DNA of 64,000 nucleotides from contig NZ_LGDG01000230.1 in NCBI RefSeq assembly GCF_001279775.1, positions 1 through 64,000 of the forward strand, given 5' to 3'. This document shows positions 8,626-15,983 of the stretch, piece after piece. The notes beneath the pieces were generated by a model. It saw only the letters and a list, made by a program, of their open reading frames with translations. It was not told the origin of the DNA and made no database searches. The DNA comes from Streptomyces sp. MMG1533. GTDB taxonomy: Bacteria > Actinomycetota > Actinomycetes > Streptomycetales > Streptomycetaceae. Numbering within the stretch: position 1 is the stretch's first letter; the number at the start of each line of letters is the position of its first letter. The translations under genes and the position numbers were made by a program.

Positions 8626-9585
8626 GTGGACACACTCCTCTACCTCACCCGGCGGGTCCTCCAGGCCCTGGCCGTGATCCTGATCGTCACGATCGTGGTC
8701 TTCTGTCTGCTGCACGCACTGCCCGGGGGTCCCGCGCGCGGGATCCTCGGCCCGCAGGCGACGGCCGAGCAGATCACCGCGTTCAACCACGAACAGGGCC
8801 TGGACCGTCCGCTGCCCGTCCAGTACGTCTACTATCTGAACACCCTGCTGCACGGCGATCTCGGCACGTCGTACACGCTCAACGAGGCGGTCTCCCGGCT
8901 CATCGGGCAACGTCTGCCGAAAACGCTGGTGCTGACCGTGCTGTCCGCGCTCGTCGGACTGCTGGCGGCGGTCCCGCTCGGCATGTGGCAGGCCGTGCGC
9001 CGCAACAAGCCGGCCGACTACGTCATCACCACGCTGAGCTTCGTGGCGTACTCGACGCCCGTGTACTTCCTGGGCCTGATCCTGGTCATGCTCTTCACCC
9101 AGACCCTGCGCTGGTTCCCCTCGCAGGCTCCCCAAGGGGACACTCTGGCCCAGGTGTTCGCGGACCCGGCGGCGCTGGTGCTGCCGGTCGTCACGGGAGC
9201 CGCGTCCATGGTGGCCGTGTTCAGCCGGTACATGCGGGCCGCGACCCTGGAGAACCTCTCCGAGGACTACGTCCGCACCGCGCGGGCCGGCGGCGCACGG
9301 CAGGCGGCGATCCTGTGGCGGCACGTGTTCCGCAACTCGCTGACCCCCGTGATCGCGATGCTCGGCTACTACGTGCCGGTGCTCTTCGGCGGTGCTCTCG
9401 TCGTCGAGCAGCTCTTCAACTACCCGGGGATGGGGCTGCTGTTCTGGTCCGCCGCACAGTCCTCCGACTATCCGGTGCTGCTCGGCTGCGTCCTGGTCAT
9501 CTCCGTCGCGACGGTCGTGGGCACGTTGCTCGCGGACGTGGTGCAGCGGGTTGTCGATCCGCGTGTGAAGGAGGGCCGGGCGTGA
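8626..9585 (+). CDS. Peptide ABC transporter permease (DppB-like)
   Basis: 319-aa inner-membrane permease with about six membrane segments. The N-terminus LTRRVLQALAVILIVTIVVF and the EAA-like loop ENLSEDYVRTARAGGARQAA, followed by HVFRNSLTPVIAMLG, are typical of the DppB/OppB family. The GTG start directly follows the TGA of the binding-protein gene, and the stop overlaps the GTG of the second permease (GTGA), so the genes are probably coupled. It forms the channel with the next gene product. Confidence 0.92.
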   Translation: MDTLLYLTRRVLQALAVILIVTIVVFCLLHALPGGPARGILGPQATAEQITAFNHEQGLDRPLPVQYVYYLNTLLHGDLGTSYTLNEAVSRLIGQRLPKTLVLTVLSALVGLLAAVPLGMWQAVRRNKPADYVITTLSFVAYSTPVYFLGLILVMLFTQTLRWFPSQAPQGDTLAQVFADPAALVLPVVTGAASMVAVFSRYMRAATLENLSEDYVRTARAGGARQAAILWRHVFRNSLTPVIAMLGYYVPVLFGGALVVEQLFNYPGMGLLFWSAAQSSDYPVLLGCVLVISVATVVGTLLADVVQRVVDPRVKEGRA

Positions 9586-10502
9586 CTACTGCGCAAGAAG
9601 GTCGTGTTCGAAGTGCGGGCCGGTGGGGGCTGGGCGCGCCCCGCGGCGGAGCCGGAAATCGACACCGTCCCTCGCCCCTGGTTGCGCGCTTCGCGCGCAA
9701 TAAGTCGGCAGTCGCCGGAGTTCTGATCGTGGCCCTCTCTCTGCTGTTCTGTTTCGTCGGACCACTCCTGTACTCCACCGACCAGACCCACACCGAACTC
9801 ACCCAGGTCAACCTTCCGCCCGGCGGGGCCCATTGGCTCGGCACCGACGCCGTGGGGCACGACGAGCTCGGGCGGCTGATGTACGGCGGGAGGGTCTCGC
9901 TCCTCGTCGGGCTGGCCGCCGGGCTGCTCGCTACCGTCATCGGTACGCTGTGGGGCGCGGTCGCGGGGTACGCGGGCGGCTGGGTGGACGCGGTGATGAT
10001 GCGGGTGGTGGACGCCGGGATCGCGATCCCCGCGCTGTTCGTCCTGCTGGTGGTCTCCGCGATCACCTCGCCGGGCCCGCTCGGGCTGATCGTCATCCTC
10101 GGCCTGGTGTCGTGGCTGGTGCCGTCCCGGCTGGTCCGGGCGGAGACGCTCACGCTCAAGAACCGCGACTACGTGCTGACGCTGCGTGCGACCGGCGGCA
10201 CCCACGGCCGGGCGATCGTCCGGCACGTCCTGCCGAACTCGGTGTCGACGATCGTGGTCGCGGCCACCTTCCAGGTCGCCGACGCGATCCTGCTCGTCGC
10301 GTACGTGTCGTATCTCGGGCTGGGCGTACAGCCGCCGTCGACGGACTGGGGCGGCATGCTGTCGGCCGGTCTGACGGCCGCGTACTCCGGGCGCTGGTGG
10401 CTGATCGTTCCGCCGGGCCTCGCGATCATCCTCGTCGTGTGCGCGTTCAACGCGATCGGCGACGGGCTGCGCGACGCCTTCGACGTGAGGGGACGCGGAT
10501 GA
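9582..10502 (+). CDS. Peptide ABC transporter permease (DppC-like)
   Basis: 306-aa permease with the DppC/OppC pattern: a hydrophilic N-terminal tail of about 30 residues, ARNKSAVAGVLIVALSLLF, the signature HWLGTDAVGHDELGRLMYGG, and the EAA loop NRDYVLTLRATGGTHGRAIV. GTG 9582 overlaps the previous stop, and ATGA at 10499 couples it to the ATPase gene. The first 35 codons are compositionally odd and include an 8-bp hairpin at 9682-9700 inside the coding sequence. Confidence 0.9.
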   Translation: MTTAQEGRVRSAGRWGLGAPRGGAGNRHRPSPLVARFARNKSAVAGVLIVALSLLFCFVGPLLYSTDQTHTELTQVNLPPGGAHWLGTDAVGHDELGRLMYGGRVSLLVGLAAGLLATVIGTLWGAVAGYAGGWVDAVMMRVVDAGIAIPALFVLLVVSAITSPGPLGLIVILGLVSWLVPSRLVRAETLTLKNRDYVLTLRATGGTHGRAIVRHVLPNSVSTIVVAATFQVADAILLVAYVSYLGLGVQPPSTDWGGMLSAGLTAAYSGRWWLIVPPGLAIILVVCAFNAIGDGLRDAFDVRGRG

Positions 10503-12136
10503 ACATCCTGGAGATGGAGAACCTCGGGGTCACGTTCACCACGGACACGGGTGACGTGCCCGCCGTACGGGACGTGTCCCTGTACGTCCGGCCCGGCGAG
10601 ACGCTGGCGCTGGTCGGCGAGTCCGGGTCCGGCAAGTCGACGGTCGCGCTGGCCACGATGGGGCTGCTGCCGGGCAACGCGCGGGCGTCGGGTCGGGTGA
10701 CGGTCGACGGTACGGACGTGGTGGCGGCCGGCGAGGCGGAGCTGGCCCGGTTGCGCGGCCGTACCGCGTCGATGGTGTTCCAGGAGCCGGCCACCGCGCT
10801 GGATCCGCTCACCCGGATCGGCCGGCAGACAGCGGAGGTCGTACGGAATCACCGTCCCGTCTCGCGCGCGCAGGCCGCCCGGGAGGCGGTCGAGCTCCTG
10901 CGCAGGGTCGGCATTCCCGAGCCGGAGCGGCGGGCGTCCGCGTTCCCGTTCCAGCTGTCGGGCGGGCAACGGCAGCGGGTCGTCATCGCCATGGCGATAG
11001 CGAACTCCCCCGGGCTGCTCATCGCGGACGAGCCGACGACCGCTCTCGACGTCACCGTGCAGGCCGACATCCTGGACCTGCTGCGGAAGTCGGCGGTCGA
11101 CTCGGGCACCGGTGTCCTGCTGGTCACGCACAACATGGGCGTGGTCGCCGACTTCGCCGACCGGGTGGCCGTGATGCTGCGCGGGGAGGTCGTGGAGACG
11201 GGGCCGGTGGAGGAGGTGCTGCTGCGGCCGGCGCACGAGTACACGCAGCGGCTGCTGGCGGCCGTGCCGCGGCTCAGGCTCAGCGGTGAAGGGCCGCCGC
11301 CGAGGGCCGTCGAGGATGCTCCGGTGGTCCAACTCCGTGACGTCTGCGTGCAGTTCGGACGGGGCCGCCGAGCCGTACGGGCCCTCGACGGCGTGTCGCT
11401 CGCGGTCCACCCCGGTGAGACGGTCGGGCTGGTGGGCGAGTCCGGGTCCGGCAAGTCGACGGCGGCGCGGGTGGCGCTGGGTCTGGTTCCGCCGGACGAC
11501 GGCTCGGTGTCCCTCTTCGGCACCGACCTGAGCCGGGCAGGAGGGCGGGCGCGCCGGGCCCTGCTGGCCGGTGTCGGTGTGGTGCTCCAGGATCCGGTGG
11601 CCTCGCTGGACGCGCGGATGAGCGTCGCGGAGTGTGTCGCCGAGCCGCTGCGGATGCACCGGCGCGGCATGTCGGCGGCCGAACGGCGGGAGCGGGTCGC
11701 GGAGGTGCTCGAACTCGTCCGGCTGCCACGGGAGTTGATGCGGCGAGGTCCGCGTGAGCTGTCCGGCGGTCAGCGGCAGCGGGTGAGTCTCGCGCGGGCG
11801 CTGGTGCTGCGGCCGCGGCTGCTGGTGGCGGACGAGCCGACCAGCGCGCTCGACGTGAGTGTGCAGCGGACGGTCCTGGAGGTGATCGCCGACCTGCAGC
11901 GGGAGCTGGGGTTCGCCTGCCTGTTCGTGTCGCACGACCTGGCCGTGGTGCAGGAGTTCGCGCAGCGGGTCGTCGTCATGCGGGCCGGGCACGTCGAGGA
12001 GCAGGGGCCGACCATGGGCACGCTGCTGCGTCCGGAGACGGAGTACACACGTCGGCTCATCGCCGCCGTACCCGTGCCGGATCCGGTGGTGCAACGGCGT
12101 CGGCGTACGGCAGACCGGACGGGGGCCGACGCGTGA
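10499..12136 (+). CDS. Fused double ATPase of the peptide ABC transporter (DppD-DppF type)
   Basis: 545-aa protein with two complete ABC ATPase domains. Domain 1: Walker A GESGSGKSTVA (about 40-50), signature LSGGQRQRVV, Walker B LLIADEPTTALDVT. Domain 2: Walker A GESGSGKSTAA (about 315), signature LSGGQRQRVS, Walker B LLVADEPTSALDVS. In many bacteria these are two genes (DppD and DppF); here they are one chain joined near residue 265-280. The start ATG 10499 overlaps the permease stop as ATGA. It drives import through the two preceding permeases. Confidence 0.93.
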   Translation: MNILEMENLGVTFTTDTGDVPAVRDVSLYVRPGETLALVGESGSGKSTVALATMGLLPGNARASGRVTVDGTDVVAAGEAELARLRGRTASMVFQEPATALDPLTRIGRQTAEVVRNHRPVSRAQAAREAVELLRRVGIPEPERRASAFPFQLSGGQRQRVVIAMAIANSPGLLIADEPTTALDVTVQADILDLLRKSAVDSGTGVLLVTHNMGVVADFADRVAVMLRGEVVETGPVEEVLLRPAHEYTQRLLAAVPRLRLSGEGPPPRAVEDAPVVQLRDVCVQFGRGRRAVRALDGVSLAVHPGETVGLVGESGSGKSTAARVALGLVPPDDGSVSLFGTDLSRAGGRARRALLAGVGVVLQDPVASLDARMSVAECVAEPLRMHRRGMSAAERRERVAEVLELVRLPRELMRRGPRELSGGQRQRVSLARALVLRPRLLVADEPTSALDVSVQRTVLEVIADLQRELGFACLFVSHDLAVVQEFAQRVVVMRAGHVEEQGPTMGTLLRPETEYTRRLIAAVPVPDPVVQRRRRTADRTGADA

Positions 12137-13059
12137 CGTGCATGATCGCGGGTGTCGACATCGGCGGCACGACGACCCAGGTCGCCCTGTGCGGCGAGGA
12201 CTTGAACGTCGTCGACCGTCTGGAGGTGCCCACCCCGGCGGAGGAGGGCGGGGCCGCGATGGTCGGGGCCGCGCTGGACGGCGTACGCCTGCTGCTCGGC
12301 CGTACGCCCGGAAGGCTGCTCGGCGTCGGGGTCGGCGCGGCGGGGGTCGTGGACGCGCGGGCCGGGCGGATCCTCGTGGCGAGCGACTCGTTCCGAGGCT
12401 GGGCCGGGTTCGGTGTGACGGCGGCCGTCGAGGAGGCCCTGGGGGTGCCCGCGTTCCTGGACAACGACGTCAACGCCTTCCTGCGCGGTGAGGCGGCGGC
12501 CGGTGCGGTCGCGGGCGAACCGCACGTACTCGCGATGACGCTCGGCACCGGGGTGGGCGGGGCCCTGTGGCTGGACGGGGCGCTGTACGACGGCCCGCAC
12601 GGGGCGGCCGGCGAGATCGGGCACGTCCCCGGCTTCGGAGACCTGCCGTGCACGTGCGGCGGCCGGGGACACCTGGAGACCCTGGCGTCCGGCCGCTCGA
12701 TCGCCGCGCGGTACGGCGAGCTCACCGGCCGGCCGGTCACCGCCCGCGCGGTCGCCGAGGCGGCCGTCCAGGGCGACCCGGACGCGCTCGCCGTGTACGA
12801 GGGCGCGGGTGCCGCCGTGGCCCGGGCGATCCTGGTCACCGCGGGCCTCCTGGACGTCACGACCTTCGTGATCGGCGGGGGCGTCACCGGGGCGTGGGCC
12901 CTGGTCGAACCGGTGATCGGGCGGACGCTCGCCGCCGAACCTCCGGTCGGCGGTCACCCGGTGCGGGTGCTGCCCGCGCTGCTCGGCGGGGACGCGGTGG
13001 CGATCGGGGCGGCGGCGCGGGCGATGGCGGAAATCCGCCAAGCCCGACCGTGTGATTGA
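12133..13059 (+). CDS. ROK family sugar kinase-like protein
   Basis: 308-aa ROK protein without a DNA-binding domain, so probably a kinase. The N-terminal ATP-binding motif is DIGGTTTQVAL; GTGVGGALW and the metal-site motif CTCGGRGHLE follow, in which the usual third Cys is His. GTG 12133 overlaps the ATPase stop (GTGA); ATG 12142 (MIAGVDIGG) is an alternative start. Being last in the importer operon suggests it phosphorylates a sugar moiety of the imported compound, which would mean the substrate is glycosylated or a sugar peptide. The stop codon overlaps the -35 box of the next gene's promoter. Confidence 0.88.
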   Translation: MTCMIAGVDIGGTTTQVALCGEDLNVVDRLEVPTPAEEGGAAMVGAALDGVRLLLGRTPGRLLGVGVGAAGVVDARAGRILVASDSFRGWAGFGVTAAVEEALGVPAFLDNDVNAFLRGEAAAGAVAGEPHVLAMTLGTGVGGALWLDGALYDGPHGAAGEIGHVPGFGDLPCTCGGRGHLETLASGRSIAARYGELTGRPVTARAVAEAAVQGDPDALAVYEGAGAAVARAILVTAGLLDVTTFVIGGGVTGAWALVEPVIGRTLAAEPPVGGHPVRVLPALLGGDAVAIGAAARAMAEIRQARPCD

Positions 13060-13084
13060 CGTGCACTCACCGCGACCCTACCTT
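13056..13084 (+). promoter_or_regulatory. Sigma-70-type promoter for the GH43 gene
   Basis: TTGACG at 13056-13061 and TACCTT at 13079-13084, with a 17-base spacer: a near-consensus vegetative (HrdB-type) promoter. The predicted start near 13091 leaves a leader of about 75 bases before the ATG at 13166. An inverted repeat in that leader (13106-13121) could be its operator. Confidence 0.6.
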
Positions 13085-13105
13085 CTGATCGATTCACCGA
13101 ACCCT

Positions 13106-13121
13106 GTTCGTAATTCCGAAC
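13106..13121. promoter_or_regulatory. Inverted repeat in the GH43 leader, candidate operator
   Basis: GTTCG-N6-CGAAC lies just downstream of the predicted transcription start of the GH43 gene. It is the right size and position for a dimeric repressor. Which regulator binds is unknown. Confidence 0.4.
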
Positions 13122-13165
13122 GAGATTCGGTCACTCCAGCAACCCGCACCCCCCCTGGAGACCTC

Positions 13166-14545
13166 ATGCCCCACCCCTCCCGCAGACTGATCCTCGGCCT
13201 GGCCGCGACCGCCCCGCTCGCCGCCACCGGTGCTCTGACCCTCGGCGCGGGCACCGCCCACGCCGCCGACTCGGCATACGTCATGGCCTACTTCACCGAG
13301 TCCACGACCATGCTCGAGGCCAACTACGGCCTCCATCTGGCCGTCAGCACCGACGGCCTGCGCTGGATGCCGCTGAACCAGAACAACCCGGTGGTCACCC
13401 CGACCCTCGGCGCCGGCGGTCTGCGCGATCCCTTCATCCTGCGCAAACAGGACGGCACCTTCGTCGTCATGGCGACGGACCTCAAGGGCACCGACTGGAC
13501 CCGCACCAGCGTGAACATCCACGTCTGGGACTCGGCCGACCTGCGCACCTTCACCGGCTACCGGCTGCTGAAACTGCACGACATGACCACCACGCACAGC
13601 TGGGCGCCGGAGGCCTACTGGGACGCCGGGCGCGGCCAGTACGGCATCCTCTACTCGTCGGTGAACAGCAGCGGCCACAACGTGATCATGGTCAGCTACA
13701 CGACCGACTTCAAGACGACGACGAACCCCCAGGTCTTCTTCGACCCCGGCTACGACGTCATCGACGGCAACCTCACCGTCGGCGTGAACGGCGTCAACTA
13801 CCTGTACTTCAAGAAGGACCAGACGCTCGTCGGGGCCCGGTCGACCTCCCTGAACCCGGGCAGCTTCACCCCCTTCAGCACCCCGGTCGCGCACGGCGGC
13901 ACGGAGGCACCGACGGTGGTGAAGTCCCTGACGTCGAGCACCTACTACCTCTGGGGCGACACCTACACGCCGAACGGCGTCTTCTACGCCTGGCAGTCCA
14001 CCAACCTCGCGGCCGGCACCTGGACCGCCCTGGACCAGCGCCTCTACACCCAGCCGCTCAACTCCAAGCACTGCGGCATCCAGCCGATCACCTCCGCCCA
14101 GTACGACAACCTCGTCGCGAAGTGGGGCGCCCCGGCCTGGAACCGGCTCAAGTCCTACAACTACCCGGCCCGTTACGTGCGGCACAGCAGCTACGTCGGC
14201 CGGATCGACGAGTACCCCTTCGACCCGTACACCGACTCCCAGTGGAAGCTCGTGCCGGGCCTCGCCGACTCGTCCGGCGTGTCCTTCCAGTCGGTCAGCC
14301 ACCCGACCCGCTACCTGCGGCACTACAGCTACAACCTGCGGCTGGACGTGAACGACGGCACGTCGTCGTTCGCCGCGGACGCGACCTTCTACCGGACCGC
14401 GGGGCTCGCCGACGCCTCCTGGTCGTCCTTCCGCTCGTACAACAACCCCACCCGGTACATCCGGCACTCGAACTTCGTCCTGCGGATCGACCCGATCTCG
14501 ACGAGCACCGAGCAGCAGGACGCCACGTTCTCCGTAGGTTACTGA
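13166..14545 (+). CDS. Secreted GH43-type glycosidase with AbfB (CBM42) domain
   Basis: 459-aa exported enzyme. The signal peptide has a twin-Arg-like SRRLILG followed by a hydrophobic stretch ending GTAHAA (about residue 34), so Tat export is possible. A five-bladed GH43-like domain (about 35-325) contains GLRDPFILRK with the expected catalytic Asp. The C-terminal AbfB domain (about 330-459) has three repeats of the type NPTRYIRHSNFVLRID, an arabinose-binding beta-trefoil. It probably releases arabinose from arabinan or arabinoxylan. ATG 13166 has CTGGAG upstream; earlier in-frame starts lie in the promoter. It is monocistronic with its own promoter and terminator. Confidence 0.88.
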   Translation: MPHPSRRLILGLAATAPLAATGALTLGAGTAHAADSAYVMAYFTESTTMLEANYGLHLAVSTDGLRWMPLNQNNPVVTPTLGAGGLRDPFILRKQDGTFVVMATDLKGTDWTRTSVNIHVWDSADLRTFTGYRLLKLHDMTTTHSWAPEAYWDAGRGQYGILYSSVNSSGHNVIMVSYTTDFKTTTNPQVFFDPGYDVIDGNLTVGVNGVNYLYFKKDQTLVGARSTSLNPGSFTPFSTPVAHGGTEAPTVVKSLTSSTYYLWGDTYTPNGVFYAWQSTNLAAGTWTALDQRLYTQPLNSKHCGIQPITSAQYDNLVAKWGAPAWNRLKSYNYPARYVRHSSYVGRIDEYPFDPYTDSQWKLVPGLADSSGVSFQSVSHPTRYLRHYSYNLRLDVNDGTSSFAADATFYRTAGLADASWSSFRSYNNPTRYIRHSNFVLRIDPISTSTEQQDATFSVGY

Positions 14546-14554
14546 GCGGGCCCC

Positions 14555-14588
14555 GGCGCCGGCGGAGATCTACAACTCCGTCGGCGCC
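14555..14588. terminator. Bidirectional stem-loop between convergent genes
   Basis: GGCGCCGGCGGAG (14555-14567), 8-base loop, CTCCGTCGGCGCC (14576-14588): a 13-bp stem with one mismatch and no T run, typical of Streptomyces terminators. It lies between the GH43 gene and the convergent binding-protein gene. Confidence 0.6.
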
Positions 14589-14645
14589 GTGGGCAGTTCG
14601 CGCGCGGACGTCACCTCGCCCCGCAGCGGACGACCGTGGGTGGCG

Positions 14646-15602
14646 TCAGTCGAGGCCGACCGACTTCAGCCAGGCCTGGGCGACGTCGAGCGGGTCCTTG
14701 TTCTCCAGCTGCACCTGGGAGTCCATGTCGAGGAGCGCCTTGGTGTCCAGCTTGGCCGAGACCTCGTTCAGGGCGGCCACACCCTCCTGGGAGAGACCGG
14801 ACTTGTAGACCAGCGGGGTCACGTTCGCGAAGCCGAAGAGGTTCTTCGGGTCCTGGAGGACGACGAACTTCTCCTTGGTGATGGTCGGGTCCGTGGTGAA
14901 GATGTCCGCGGCCTGCACGGTGTTCTTCGTCAGCGCCGCCTGGGTCAGCGGGCCGCCCGCGTCGAGCGCCTTGAACGACTTGAACTCCAGTCCGTACGCG
15001 GACTTCAGGCCGAGCAGGCCCTGCTGCCGGGTCTGGAACTCCGGCGAACCGCCGATGACCAGATCCGGAGCGATGCCCTTGAGGTCCTCGAGGGTGGACT
15101 GGGCCGTCAGGTTGTACTTCTTCGCGGTCGCCGCGTTGATGCTGACGGAGTCCTTGTCCTCGGCGGGCGCCGAGTCCAGCAGCGTCAGCTTCGAGTCGAG
15201 CTTGGCCTTCGCGGCCGCGTTCACCGCCTCGGCCGTCTTCTGCTCCGCCTTCGGGTCCAGATAGGCGAGCAGCGAGCCGTTGTACTCCGGCAGGACCGTG
15301 ATGGAGCCGTTCTTCAGCAGGCCGTAAGTGGTCTCACGGCTGCCGATGTTGGGCTTGTAGGTGACCTTGACACCCTTGGCCTTCAAGGCCTCGCCGTAGA
15401 TGTCGGCGAGCAGGATGCTCTCGGCGAAGTTGTTGGAGCCGACGACGACGGTGCCGCCGTCCGCCTTGTCCCCGGAGAGCGGGTCGGACGTGTCGTCAGA
15501 GGAGGAACATCCCGCGAGCAGGGCCGTGGCGGCGGCGAGGGCGACGGCGGCCACGCCGGGATGTGTCCTGAAGGGCCTGCTGTGTGCGGTTGTTGAAGTC
15601 AC
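14646..15602 (-). CDS. Osmoprotectant/betaine-type ABC transporter binding lipoprotein (OpuCC/ProX-like)
   Basis: 318-aa lipoprotein with signal sequence and lipobox LLAGC (Cys about 32). The mature part carries the OpuAC-family segments VVVGSNNFAESILLADIYGE and GLLKNGSITVLPEYNGSLLAY. It should bind glycine betaine, choline or carnitine outside the cell. GTG 15602 is chosen; the open frame runs to 15710 but the extra residues are not signal-like. Its matching ATPase and permeases lie 5 kb away (20541-23067) on the same strand, separated by the conservon at 15984-20489. It therefore needs its own promoter. Confidence 0.88.
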   Translation of the reverse strand: MTSTTAHSRPFRTHPGVAAVALAAATALLAGCSSSDDTSDPLSGDKADGGTVVVGSNNFAESILLADIYGEALKAKGVKVTYKPNIGSRETTYGLLKNGSITVLPEYNGSLLAYLDPKAEQKTAEAVNAAAKAKLDSKLTLLDSAPAEDKDSVSINAATAKKYNLTAQSTLEDLKGIAPDLVIGGSPEFQTRQQGLLGLKSAYGLEFKSFKALDAGGPLTQAALTKNTVQAADIFTTDPTITKEKFVVLQDPKNLFGFANVTPLVYKSGLSQEGVAALNEVSAKLDTKALLDMDSQVQLENKDPLDVAQAWLKSVGLD

Positions 15603-15983
15603 GATTCCCGTTCCGGACTCTGGGGGTTGCTCGGCGATGGTTGCTCGGAAACTCTTCCGCTGATCCAATCCAGCCGGTTCTTGGTCAGTCAAGTGCAGCC
15701 CTGTTACCAATTGGCTTCAATGCATCGCCCATTGTGAAGGGGAAATGAACGGGCCCGCACGGAACCCGCCTAAGCGGAGCGGGTCGTAATGGATTCTTGA
15801 CTCAGGGTGCACGAAGCGGTGTCCGAAGAGGCTGTAGTCTCGCGGAAGTTGGCGCCGGTCACAGTGGCGTGCGGGAGCCGCACGAGTGTTGTCCCGCCCC
15901 GGTACGGGGGCGTTTCCAAACGACTTTGGTGCCCTTGGCGCACCGATCCACGAGCGATCACAATCGGTCACGAAGGAGGCCTG
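15603..15983. other. 381-bp divergent intergenic region
   Basis: Separates the binding-protein gene (minus strand) and the second cvnA (plus strand). No convincing gene in any frame. It holds a minus-strand promoter candidate at 15663-15692, the palindrome CCAATTGG near 15706, and on the plus strand TTGACT (15797-15802) and TAGTCT (15835-15840), which are too far apart to be one promoter. The strong ribosome site GAAGGAGG precedes the GTG at 15984. Confidence 0.6.
15663..15692 (-). promoter_or_regulatory. Candidate promoter of the binding-protein gene
   Basis: Read on the minus strand: TTGACT (15692-15687), 18-base spacer, TTGGAT (15668-15663). The -35 box is good and the -10 box weak. It would give a leader of about 55 bases before the GTG at 15602, supporting transcription of this gene separately from the distant permease operon. 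Confidence 0.35.

Noticed and set aside
15797..15840. TTGACT...TAGTCT as one promoter for the second cvnA
   Set aside because: The boxes are 32 bases apart, too far for a sigma-70 promoter.
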